From Clostridia bacterium (GTDB taxonomy: Bacteria; Bacillota; Clostridia; Oscillospirales; CAG-272), in contig CAAFYZ010000037.1 in NCBI GenBank assembly GCA_900767415.1, positions 1 through 59,900 on the forward strand: a stretch of DNA of 59,900 nucleotides, read 5' to 3'. This document shows, piece after piece, positions 41,870 through 49,605 of this stretch. The translations under genes were made by a program, and so were the position numbers. Under the pieces are notes generated by a model that had not been told where the DNA came from, made no database searches, and saw nothing but the letters and a program-made list of their open reading frames with translations. The first letter of the stretch is position 1. Every line of letters starts with the position of its first letter.

Positions 41870-43024
41870 TTATTGCGTCGAGATTTTGGAGTCGTCGGTC
41901 GGGCGGTGCGGCTTCGATACCGCAATCCGCTTTTTCAGTTCTTCAAGGAAGAGTTCGTCGTCGATCGGCAACCGTACTTCCCGATCGAGCCAGGTCGAGA
42001 GGTGCATCGCGTTGGCGAGTTCCACGCCGCACAGACCGTCCTCTGCCGGGGCATAGAGCGGTTCCAGACCGAGGATCGCGTTCGCCACGTTGTTGACGAT
42101 TCCGACGTGCTGGCTGTTCTCACCTTCGAGCGGCACTTCGACCGTCGGACGGCAGGGGGGCTTCTGAAAGCCCGTATAGGTCGCAAAGCAGTATTCTCTC
42201 TCGTCGATCTCGAGTTCTTTGAAATAGAGTTTGTTGTCTTCGAAGATCAGCGTTCCCTTGGAACCCGTGATTTCAAAACGGTTGGTCCCCGGGGCGTCCG
42301 CCGTCGTGGTGATGAAGACACCGGTCGCTCCGTTCGGATATTCGACATAGCAGGTGACGTCGTCCTCTACCTCGATGTCGTGCCATTTTCCGAAATGGCA
42401 GAAGGCGCGCAGTTTCGACGGCATCATGCCGACGATCCACTGGAAGAGGTCGAGCTGGTGGGGTGCCTGATTGTAAAGGACACCGCCGCCTTCGCCTTTC
42501 CACGTCGCGCGCCAGGAACCGCTGTCATAGTATTCCTGCGTCCGATACCAGTCGGTAATGATCCAGTTTGTACGCTTTACTTTACCGATAGAGCCGTTCA
42601 GTACCATCTCGCGCATTTTGCGGAAGGCGGGATTGGTTCTCTGATTGAACATGATACCGAGGATTTTGTCGGATTTTTTCGCATGGTCGAGCATCTCTTT
42701 GACCTGCAGAGTATAGACGCCCGCCGGCTTTTCCACGATGCAGTGAAGTCCCGCGTCCCCTGCCGCTATGGCGAGCGTCGGGTGCAGATAGTGCGGTGTG
42801 CAGACCATCACCGCGTCGCACGCCCCGGAGGCGAAGAGGGCTTCGGGCGTGTCGAAGTATTTCACATCGTCGCCGAAGACTTTCTTTGCCGTCGCGATTT
42901 TTGCGGGGTTTATGTCGCAGATCGCCGTCAGAACGCCGTTTTTGATTTTTCCTTCTCTGAAATGTGCGGCGTGTCCCGAACCCATGTTGCCGTAGCCGAT
43001 AATACCGAATCTTACTTTTTCCAT
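41870..43024 (-). CDS. Gfo/Idh/MocA family oxidoreductase 3
   Basis: The 384-aa oxidoreductase has RFGIIGYGNMGSGHAAHF at the N terminus, HCIVEKPAG at about residues 92-100, and WKGEGGGVLYNQAPHQLDLF with the likely catalytic His at about 180-200. A segment rich in substrate-contact aromatics (IITDWYRTQEYYDSGSWRAT) precedes it. This form, with a long C-terminal domain, is common in Clostridia next to sugar-phosphate-isomerase-type TIM barrels, including glycoside 3-oxidation clusters. Here it overlaps TIM barrel 2 by 13 bp, implying coupled translation and probably consecutive reactions. Confidence 0.88.
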   Translation of the reverse strand: MEKVRFGIIGYGNMGSGHAAHFREGKIKNGVLTAICDINPAKIATAKKVFGDDVKYFDTPEALFASGACDAVMVCTPHYLHPTLAIAAGDAGLHCIVEKPAGVYTLQVKEMLDHAKKSDKILGIMFNQRTNPAFRKMREMVLNGSIGKVKRTNWIITDWYRTQEYYDSGSWRATWKGEGGGVLYNQAPHQLDLFQWIVGMMPSKLRAFCHFGKWHDIEVEDDVTCYVEYPNGATGVFITTTADAPGTNRFEITGSKGTLIFEDNKLYFKELEIDEREYCFATYTGFQKPPCRPTVEVPLEGENSQHVGIVNNVANAILGLEPLYAPAEDGLCGVELANAMHLSTWLDREVRLPIDDELFLEELKKRIAVSKPHRPTDDSKISTQ

Positions 43025-43890
43025 GTTCCCGTATCTCCTTTGCGGTATCCCCGCCCGCGCAGTACCTCTTCGAGGGCGTGTACCGCGAACGCGAAGGATT
43101 CCCGATTGTTTTTGAAGGCGTGTTTGCCTTTGAGAGTGTGTGCGTCGATTTTGCCGAACGCATCGAAAAGGCGCAGGTGCGGCTCTACCGTCAGCATGAC
43201 GGGCGCGTCGGTGTGCGCGTTGACAAGATCGAGGATCTCGCCGATATGTCCCTCTCCCTCACCCGCGGGCAGGATCGTCCCGTCGGAGGCGGCGTCCTTG
43301 ATGTGAAGATAGGAAAGAGAGGGAAGTGTCGCGCGGATTCCTTCGAGAGGATCCGCTCCGTTTGCCACGAAGTTTGCGGGGTCGAAGATTCCGTACAGCG
43401 ACGGCAGAGAAGAGAGCAGGTCGGTGACCTCTTTCGGCATCTGCCCGTAAATGCGCGATTCGTTCTCGTGGCAGAGCTTCACGCCGACCTCGTCCGCCCG
43501 CCTCGTCATATAGGCGAGGCGCGTGAGAACCTCCGCGCGCTTTTCTTTCAGCTCGTCCTGTCCGACGAAAAAGCTGAACATACGCATTCTGTCCGTGCCG
43601 AGAATCCGACAGGCGGTGAGTGCTTTTTCAAAAACGGTTTTGTAACTTTCAAAATCCTCGTCGATCCCGTACTTTCCGATCGGCGAGCCGAGAGAGCCGA
43701 CGCGGATACCCGCCGCATCGAGTTTTTGTTTCAGAAGGGAAAGTTCCTCTTCGGATAAATCGAGGATGCCGCGTCCGTCGATGCTGCGCGGTTCGATAAA
43801 ACGAATGTCCGCGTCGTGCAGTGCCGCGATCTGTCCGTCGAGATCGTCCGCCGCCTCGTCGGCAAAGGCGGAGAGATAAAATTCTGCCAT
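43012..43890 (-). CDS. sugar phosphate isomerase/epimerase (AP-endonuclease-2 TIM barrel) 2
   Basis: The 292-aa metal-dependent TIM barrel has likely metal ligands in LCHENESRIYG (Glu), GIFDPANFVANG (Asp), LSYLHIKDA (His) and TVEPHL (Glu). MAEFYLSAFADEAADDLDGQ at the N terminus is typical of this subgroup. It is 9 bp after TIM barrel 3 and overlaps Gfo 3 by 13 bp. Members of the superfamily act as isomerases, epimerases, dehydratases and 3-keto-glycoside lyases, so the family does not define the reaction. Confidence 0.85.
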   Translation of the reverse strand: MAEFYLSAFADEAADDLDGQIAALHDADIRFIEPRSIDGRGILDLSEEELSLLKQKLDAAGIRVGSLGSPIGKYGIDEDFESYKTVFEKALTACRILGTDRMRMFSFFVGQDELKEKRAEVLTRLAYMTRRADEVGVKLCHENESRIYGQMPKEVTDLLSSLPSLYGIFDPANFVANGADPLEGIRATLPSLSYLHIKDAASDGTILPAGEGEGHIGEILDLVNAHTDAPVMLTVEPHLRLFDAFGKIDAHTLKGKHAFKNNRESFAFAVHALEEVLRGRGYRKGDTGTWKK

Positions 43891-43899
43891 GCCGCCACC

Positions 43900-44652
43900 T
43901 CAGAACAGGGGGATCAGATGACGGTAGCTGAATGCCATCTGCTCGAATTCGTCTCCGAGATCGGGGGCGTTGTCCTGTTCGACCAGCGCGTTCCGGATTC
44001 CGAGTTCGTCGCAGAGCTTGACGTAAGGTGCGAAGTCGATGATTCCCGCGCCGCAGGGGCAGATATCCCCCTTCGGAGAGGATTTCATATCCTTGAAATG
44101 AATGTTCGACATTCTCTCCCCGCCGAAGAGGCGGATATACCGCGCGGGATCTTTTCCGGCATAGACGCACCAATAGGTGTCGAGAATAAAGTTCAGGTCG
44201 GGTGCTTCTTCGATCAGAAGGGAATAGGCGTCCGTCCCGCCGAGATCGTCGAATTCGAACGCATGGTTGTGATACGCGAAGCGAAGACCCGCCGCCTCTA
44301 TCTTTTTCATCGGCTCTTTCACCGCCTGAAGGAAGGCGCGCACGCCTTCGACCGAGCCGCGGTATTCGTTTGGCATAGAGCCGACACCGATGACGGGACA
44401 GCCGTAGATCTTATGTTCCGCGATCACCGCGTCCGTCTCTTCCGTAATGCGGGAAAAGGGCGTGTGCGTGCAGGTGATGGGAAGAGAGAATTCTTCCGCG
44501 AGAGAACGGAACACTTCCGGCTCGACCCGGCAGACGCCGGACATCTGGGCGACTTCGTAGCCGATGTCGTGCATGGCGGAGAAGCAGGCACGGAGTCCTT
44601 CGGGTGTTTTGGCTCTTTCTCTCAGGGTATAGAATTGAGCACCGAGTTTCAT
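43900..44652 (-). CDS. sugar phosphate isomerase/epimerase (AP-endonuclease-2 TIM barrel) 3
   Basis: The 250-aa TIM barrel resembles the IolE/IolI side of the superfamily: LGAQFYTLRERAKTPEGL at the N terminus, then RFAYHNHAFEFDDL (Glu), NFILDTYWCVYAG (Asp), NIHFKDMKSSP (His) and ALVEQDNAPD (Glu), four candidate metal ligands. The start is ATG 44652, preceded by TGGAG; the upstream in-frame ATG codons fall in the leader. It is the first gene of the operon running down to 38828 and is divergent from AraC 2. Confidence 0.86.
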   Translation of the reverse strand: MKLGAQFYTLRERAKTPEGLRACFSAMHDIGYEVAQMSGVCRVEPEVFRSLAEEFSLPITCTHTPFSRITEETDAVIAEHKIYGCPVIGVGSMPNEYRGSVEGVRAFLQAVKEPMKKIEAAGLRFAYHNHAFEFDDLGGTDAYSLLIEEAPDLNFILDTYWCVYAGKDPARYIRLFGGERMSNIHFKDMKSSPKGDICPCGAGIIDFAPYVKLCDELGIRNALVEQDNAPDLGDEFEQMAFSYRHLIPLF

Positions 44653-44762
44653 AATAATCTCCATTCCGCCGTCGGAGGACGGCATTGTTTTTCATCCGGC
44701 GCAAAAAGGGAGTCTTCTCGCGCACGAGGGAGCAATCCTTTGCGGAAAATCCCCCCGACTCT

Positions 44763-44852
44763 ATTGTAACACGGCAATTTTTGCATTGCAATAAAAATAT
44801 GTTTGCGACTGTTGCAAAAACTATTGCAAAAGTTGCCCGAATATGTTAAAAT
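44763..44852. promoter_or_regulatory. divergent promoters with repeated TTGCAA sites
   Basis: The minus promoter for the sugar operon has -35 TTGCAA (44786-44791), 17 bp, -10 TACAAT (44763-44768). The plus promoter for araC 2 has -35 TTGCAA (44824-44829), 17 bp, -10 TAAAAT (44847-44852). Between and over them are GTTTGCGACT, GTTGCAAAAACT and ATTGCAAAAGTT at about 11-12 bp spacing, likely direct-repeat sites for the AraC protein that would affect both promoters. Confidence 0.65.
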
Positions 44853-44903
44853 AGAGATAAACGCGCGTACCCATCGTCGAAAAGACGGAAAGGAGGGTGT
44901 ACC

Positions 44904-45764
44904 GTGCATAAAAATCAACACCTGACGGGGGGAGGCATCGTCTTTTCCGCGACCTACGACGATCCCGTCCCGCCAAACATCGGGCAGAACCATTGCCATG
45001 ACGCCTACGAGATTCTGTACGTGGCGGAAGGGAAGGGGCGGTATATCGTGGAAGGGAGCGAATATACCATGCGCCCCGGCACGCTGATGGTGATCCGACC
45101 GACCGTCTATCATTTTGTCGACGTCGCGCGCGACGGCGCGTACGAACGCTATGTCGTGAACTTTTCGCCCGCCGCGCTTGCGGATGCGGCGCGCCCCCTG
45201 CTCGACGGACTTTGCACGGCGGAGGGGTGCGGATTCTATTCCGCCGTCTCCCTGCGCCCGAGTCTTCTCGCCGCCTTCGAGCGGTTTTCTCTCGCCGCCA
45301 CTCTCTCGGAAGAGAAGCGGACGGCGTATATGCAGATGCTTCTCTCCGAGATCGTCGTCCTTCTCTCTTCGGTAGATCCCGACGAGGCGGCGGACAACAC
45401 CGAGCTCGGCGCGAGGGTCATTCGCTATCTGAACGAACATATCGAGGGAGGGATGTCTCTCGACCGGATCGCCCGCCATTTTTTCGTCAGCAAATATTAT
45501 CTTTGCCGTGCGTTCAAAAAGCATAACGGCATCTCGATTCACGGTTACCTGACGCAAAAGCGCGTTCTGCTTGCAAAACAGCTGATCGAGGGCGGCGAGA
45601 CCGCCGCGGGCGCGGCGTACCGCGTCGGATTCGGTGATTATTCCGCCTTTTATCGGGCGTATGTCAAGCTGACGGGAGAGTCTCCCGCGGCGGGCAGGAG
45701 AGGAGGTGTCGGCGTTGAAAAAGAAAACGGAAAAGAACCCGCATCGCAAAAAGACAGAGCATGA
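44904..45764 (+). CDS. AraC family transcriptional regulator 2
   Basis: The 286-aa regulator has an N-terminal cupin domain (NHCHDAYEILYVAEGKGRYI, TMRPGTLMVIRPTVYHFV) and a C-terminal AraC domain at about 170-270 (MSLDRIARHFFVSKYYLCRAF, GISIHGYLTQKRVLLAKQLI, YRVGFGDYSAFYRAYVKLTG). It starts at GTG 44904 after AAAGGAGGG. It is divergent from the six-gene sugar operon, which it probably controls. Its last 50 bp overlap the start of dxs, so the two are transcribed together. Confidence 0.92.
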   Translation: MHKNQHLTGGGIVFSATYDDPVPPNIGQNHCHDAYEILYVAEGKGRYIVEGSEYTMRPGTLMVIRPTVYHFVDVARDGAYERYVVNFSPAALADAARPLLDGLCTAEGCGFYSAVSLRPSLLAAFERFSLAATLSEEKRTAYMQMLLSEIVVLLSSVDPDEAADNTELGARVIRYLNEHIEGGMSLDRIARHFFVSKYYLCRAFKKHNGISIHGYLTQKRVLLAKQLIEGGETAAGAAYRVGFGDYSAFYRAYVKLTGESPAAGRRGGVGVEKENGKEPASQKDRA

Positions 45765-47697
45765 CCTCCCGCCTCTTTCGACAGAGACGCCCGGCGTGTA
45801 CCCAGTGCTCGACCGCGTGAACACCCCGCAGGACGTGAAGGCACTGGACGCTGCAAAGATTCCCGCGCTCTGCCGCGACATCCGCTCGTTTCTTGTCGAT
45901 CACGTTTCAAGGAGCGGGGGACACCTCGCCTCGAATCTCGGCGTCGTCGAACTGACCGTCGCGATTCACCGCGTCTTCGATTCGCCGAAGGATCATATTC
46001 TCTTCGACGTCGGACATCAGAGTTACGTGCATAAGATTCTCACCGGGCGTAAAGACCGCTTCGACACCCTGCGCACGACGGGCGGACTTTCGGGCTTTAC
46101 CCTTCGCAAGGAGAGTGAGCACGACCCCTTCGGCGCGGGGCATTCCTCCACGTCGGTCTCCGCCGCGCTCGGATTTGCCGAGGCGGATAAACTCTCGGAG
46201 AGCGACGCCTTTACCGTCGCCGTCCTCGGGGACGGTGCGTATACCGGCGGCATGGTTCACGAGGCAATGAACAACGTGCGCCCCGATCTGCGCATGATCC
46301 TGATCCTGAACGAAAACCGGATGTCCATTTCCCGCAACCGCGGGGCGTTTGCCTCCTACCTTGCGAGAGTCCGTATATCGGAGAGGTATCGGCGGTGGAA
46401 AGGGCGGACGAAGTCGGTTCTCCGTCATATCCCCCTCCTCGGGAAACCGCTCGAAACCTTTATGTCCGCCGCCAAAGAGCAATTCAAACGACGGTTCTAT
46501 ACCCTCAACTATTTCGAGGAACTCGGACTTTATTATCTCGGTCCCGTGGACGGCAACGACCCCGTCGCCGTCGAGCGTGCGCTCGGAGAGGCAAAACGCT
46601 TCGGCAAGAACGTTCTCGTTCATGTCATCACCAAAAAAGGGAAGGGCTATGAGCCGGCAGAGCGCGCGCCCGAGGCGTATCACAATGTTGCGGCGAAGCA
46701 AAAAGCCCCGGACTCCTTCCACACCGTCTTTGTCGAAGAACTCTGCCGCGAGGCAGAAGAAGATCCGAAGATCGTCGCGATCACCGCGGCGATGAGCACG
46801 GGGACGGGACTGTATCGGTTCGGCGAGCGTTTTCCCGACCGCTATTTCGATGTCGGCATTGCCGAAGAACACGCACTTACCTTTGCCGCCGGACTTGCCG
46901 CGGGCGGGGCGCACCCCTATCCCGTGATCTATTCCACCTTTTTACAGCGCGCCTATGACAACATTCTGCACGATGTCGCATTGCAACGGCTTCCCGTGCG
47001 CATTATCATCGACCGCGCGGGGCTTGCCGTCGCCGACGGCGCGACGCACCACGGAATCTTCGATGTCGCCTTTCTTTCGGAGATTCCCGGCGTCAGGATT
47101 CTCTCTCCCATGACCTACGGCTCTCTGCTTGCCGCGACGCGACAGATCGGGAGTGCGGAGGGGACGGTGGCACTTCGGTATCCGAACACCCGGGAGGACG
47201 CCGCCGTCGTGCAGGCGTTCTATCCTGCGGGAGATTATGAGAATTTCGGCGTGAGAACCGATTTTGACGGCAGAGCGGACGCCGTCTTCGTAACCTACGG
47301 ACCGCTGGTTACCCGCACGCTTGCCGCCGAGGCACTTCTGCGTGCCGAGGGCATTTCGGTCGGTACCGTCCTGCTCGAAGAGTTGGCACCCTATGACGGA
47401 ACGGCACACGCCCTTCTGTCCGTCCTCTCCGATGCGGACGCCGTTCTTTTCGCCGAAGAGGGGATAAAAAACGGCGGTGCCGCCATGATTCTCAAAGAAC
47501 ATCTGACGGATCTCGGTTTTCCCGCCACCCGCATGGGGATCTCGGCGATCGACGACACCTTTGCTTCCCCCGACACCCCCTGTGACCTCTATGCGTCTCT
47601 CGGGCTTTCGCCCGAATGTCTTGCCGGACGTATGCGGGAGCTTCTCTTTGCCTCCCGTCCCGAGGGGAAGACGGGAAAAAGCGCGCGCGGCGATTGA
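45715..47697 (+). CDS. dxs: 1-deoxy-D-xylulose-5-phosphate synthase
   Basis: It makes DXP from pyruvate and glyceraldehyde-3-phosphate using thiamine diphosphate, the first step of the MEP isoprenoid pathway. Motifs: FDVGHQSYVHKILTGR, GAGHSSTSVSAALG, the TPP-binding GDGAYTGGMVHEAMNN, DVGIAEEHALTFAAGLA, and DRAGLAVADGATHHGIFD. The 660 aa include a Lys-rich N-terminal extension of about 35 residues beyond the usual start. TTG 45715 lies 8 nt after AGGAGG and is preferred to GTG 45706, which overlaps that site. The gene begins inside the 3' end of araC 2, an unusual coupling of a housekeeping enzyme to a sugar regulator. Confidence 0.95.
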   Translation: MKKKTEKNPHRKKTEHDLPPLSTETPGVYPVLDRVNTPQDVKALDAAKIPALCRDIRSFLVDHVSRSGGHLASNLGVVELTVAIHRVFDSPKDHILFDVGHQSYVHKILTGRKDRFDTLRTTGGLSGFTLRKESEHDPFGAGHSSTSVSAALGFAEADKLSESDAFTVAVLGDGAYTGGMVHEAMNNVRPDLRMILILNENRMSISRNRGAFASYLARVRISERYRRWKGRTKSVLRHIPLLGKPLETFMSAAKEQFKRRFYTLNYFEELGLYYLGPVDGNDPVAVERALGEAKRFGKNVLVHVITKKGKGYEPAERAPEAYHNVAAKQKAPDSFHTVFVEELCREAEEDPKIVAITAAMSTGTGLYRFGERFPDRYFDVGIAEEHALTFAAGLAAGGAHPYPVIYSTFLQRAYDNILHDVALQRLPVRIIIDRAGLAVADGATHHGIFDVAFLSEIPGVRILSPMTYGSLLAATRQIGSAEGTVALRYPNTREDAAVVQAFYPAGDYENFGVRTDFDGRADAVFVTYGPLVTRTLAAEALLRAEGISVGTVLLEELAPYDGTAHALLSVLSDADAVLFAEEGIKNGGAAMILKEHLTDLGFPATRMGISAIDDTFASPDTPCDLYASLGLSPECLAGRMRELLFASRPEGKTGKSARGD

Positions 47698-47722
47698 CTT
47701 TTTTCGCGCGCGGTGCTATAAT
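47694..47722 (+). promoter_or_regulatory. miaB operon promoter
   Basis: -35 TTGACT (47694-47699, overlapping the dxs stop), a 17-bp spacer, -10 TATAAT (47717-47722) with TGC before it. Confidence 0.82.
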
Positions 47723-47754
47723 AGTTCCGTTATGAAAAAAATAAGGATGCGAAT

Positions 47755-49125
47755 ATGAACCAAAGCGAACGTACGGCGCGGGCGTGCGCCGTCGAAGAAG
47801 TCCGTCGGTATAACGACGGAAAGAAAAGAAAATACTATGTCGTAACGCTCGGCTGTCAGCAGAACGAGGCGGACGGGGAGAAGATCCGCGGCATGGCGGA
47901 AGAGATGGGGTATTTTCCCGCCGACCGTCCCGAGGACGCCTCTCTCATCGTGGTGAACACCTGTGCCGTCCGCCGTCATGCGGAGCTGAAAGCCCTTTCT
48001 CTCGTCGGCACGTATAAACATATCAGAGAAGGGAATCCCGAGACGCTGATCGGTGTCTGCGGGTGTATGGCGGCAGAACCCGAGATCGTCGAAAAACTCA
48101 AGCGTGAGTTTCACTACGTCTCTTTCACGTTGGAGCCGAACCGCCTGTTCCGCCTGCCCGAGCTTGTCGCCCGCGCGATCGGAGAGCACAGGCGCACCTT
48201 CCTCCTCGGTGAGGACGACGGCACCGTGTGCGAGGGGCTTCCGACCGTCAGGTCCTCCCGTCACCGCGCATGGGTGTCGATCATGTACGGCTGTAACAAT
48301 TTCTGCTCCTATTGCATCGTCCCGTATGTCAGAGGAAGAGAGCGGAGCCGCGAGAGCCGAGAGGTGATCGAAGAGTGCCGCGCTCTTGTTGCCGACGGCG
48401 TGAAGGAGATCACCCTTCTCGGGCAGAACGTCAACTCTTACCGCGCGGACATCTCCTTTCCCGAACTTCTCGCCCGCGTCGCACAGATCCCCGGGGATTT
48501 TCTCGTCCGCTTTATGACGAGCCATCCGAAGGACGTCTCGGACGACTTGATCCGCGTCATGAGCGAACATAAGGAGAAGATCGCCCCCGCCTTTCATCTT
48601 CCCCTGCAGTCGGGGAGCGACAGGATTCTTCACGAGATGAACCGTACGTATACCTCCGCGCATTACCTCGCCATCGTCGATAAACTCCGCGCCGCAATCC
48701 CCGAGATTACGCTGACGAGCGATATTATCGTCGCTTTTCCCGGGGAGGAAGAGTCGGATTTTGCGGACACTCTCCGCGTGATGGAGCACGTCCGCTACGA
48801 CGCCGTCTATTCCTTTATTTTTTCTCCCCGTGAGGGGACGCGCGCCGCGAAGATGGAGAATCTCACGACGCAGGAAGAAAAAAACGATCGCATGGCGCGC
48901 CTTCTCGCGCTCCAGCGGGAGATCTCCCTTGAAAAGAACCTTCGCGAGGTCGGGAAGAGCGTCCGCGTTCTCTGCGACGGCGAGGCGCGCGAGGGCGGAT
49001 ACCTCGGGCGTACCCCGGGAGGGAAACTGGTGCGTTTTTCCGCACCCGCCGACCCCACCGGCACCTTCGTGCGTGTGAAGATCGACCGGGCGACCCCCTT
49101 CGACCTTTTCGGAACCGCTCTCTGA
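47755..49125 (+). CDS. miaB: tRNA-2-methylthio-N6-dimethylallyladenosine synthase
   Basis: This radical-SAM methylthiotransferase modifies A37 of tRNAs reading UNN codons and uses two [4Fe-4S] clusters. The 456 aa have the N-terminal cluster cysteines in LGCQQNEAD, NTCAVRRHAE and GVCGCMA, the radical-SAM motif CNNFCSYCIVPYVRGRE, LGQNVNSY, SHPKDVSDDLI, HLPLQSGSDRILHEMNR, and a C-terminal TRAM domain (GYLGRTPGGKLVRF). The motifs fit MiaB rather than MtaB or RimO. It is the first gene of the miaB-ylbF-mutS-mutL-tgt run. Confidence 0.94.
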   Translation: MNQSERTARACAVEEVRRYNDGKKRKYYVVTLGCQQNEADGEKIRGMAEEMGYFPADRPEDASLIVVNTCAVRRHAELKALSLVGTYKHIREGNPETLIGVCGCMAAEPEIVEKLKREFHYVSFTLEPNRLFRLPELVARAIGEHRRTFLLGEDDGTVCEGLPTVRSSRHRAWVSIMYGCNNFCSYCIVPYVRGRERSRESREVIEECRALVADGVKEITLLGQNVNSYRADISFPELLARVAQIPGDFLVRFMTSHPKDVSDDLIRVMSEHKEKIAPAFHLPLQSGSDRILHEMNRTYTSAHYLAIVDKLRAAIPEITLTSDIIVAFPGEEESDFADTLRVMEHVRYDAVYSFIFSPREGTRAAKMENLTTQEEKNDRMARLLALQREISLEKNLREVGKSVRVLCDGEAREGGYLGRTPGGKLVRFSAPADPTGTFVRVKIDRATPFDLFGTAL

Positions 49126-49173
49126 GCGTCTTTCGTTATTTTATTGCCAACATTTCAGAAAAGAGGAAATACC

Positions 49174-49569
49174 ATGACCCCCATTATCGAACTTGCCCAC
49201 AAACTCGGAGAGACCATTGCCGAGAGCGACGAGATCCGCGCCCTCGCCAAGGCAAAAGCCGCCTATGAGGCGGACAGCGACCTTCAGGCAAAACTGAACG
49301 AATACGAGGCGGAACGCCGCGTTCTCGCCGACGAGTTTTCCAAAGCGGAAGAGGCGGACGGACAGACCGTCTCCGCTCTTCGCGCGCGTCTCGAAGAACT
49401 CGGCGCCGTCATTTTAGCGAACCCGCACTACACCGATTTTTCCACGGCGCAGAAGGCGCTGAATGACCTGATGGCAGAGGTGAACGCCGAGATTAAATTC
49501 TGCATCACCGGCGAGCGTCCCTCCGCCTGTACGCACGACTGCTCCACCTGCGGCGGTTGCCATCAGTAA
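49174..49569 (+). CDS. YlbF/YmcA (DUF964) family protein with C-terminal cysteine motif
   Basis: The 131-aa helical protein has the YlbF/YmcA fold (PIIELAHKLGETIAESDEIR, YEADSDLQAKLNEYEAER, FSTAQKALNDLMAEVNAEI). In Bacillus YlbF, YmcA and YaaT form the Y-complex, which carries Fe-S clusters and directs RNase Y processing of mRNA. Here a short tail, CTHDCSTCGGCHQ, adds four Cys and two His that could bind a metal or cluster. The start is ATG 49174 after AGAGGAA. It lies between miaB and mutS, a neighbourhood often seen in Clostridia. No YaaT is in the window. Confidence 0.85.
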   Translation: MTPIIELAHKLGETIAESDEIRALAKAKAAYEADSDLQAKLNEYEAERRVLADEFSKAEEADGQTVSALRARLEELGAVILANPHYTDFSTAQKALNDLMAEVNAEIKFCITGERPSACTHDCSTCGGCHQ

Positions 49570-49605
49570 GACGTTTCCGAAATTTCCGAAAAGAGGTACA
49601 CCGCG

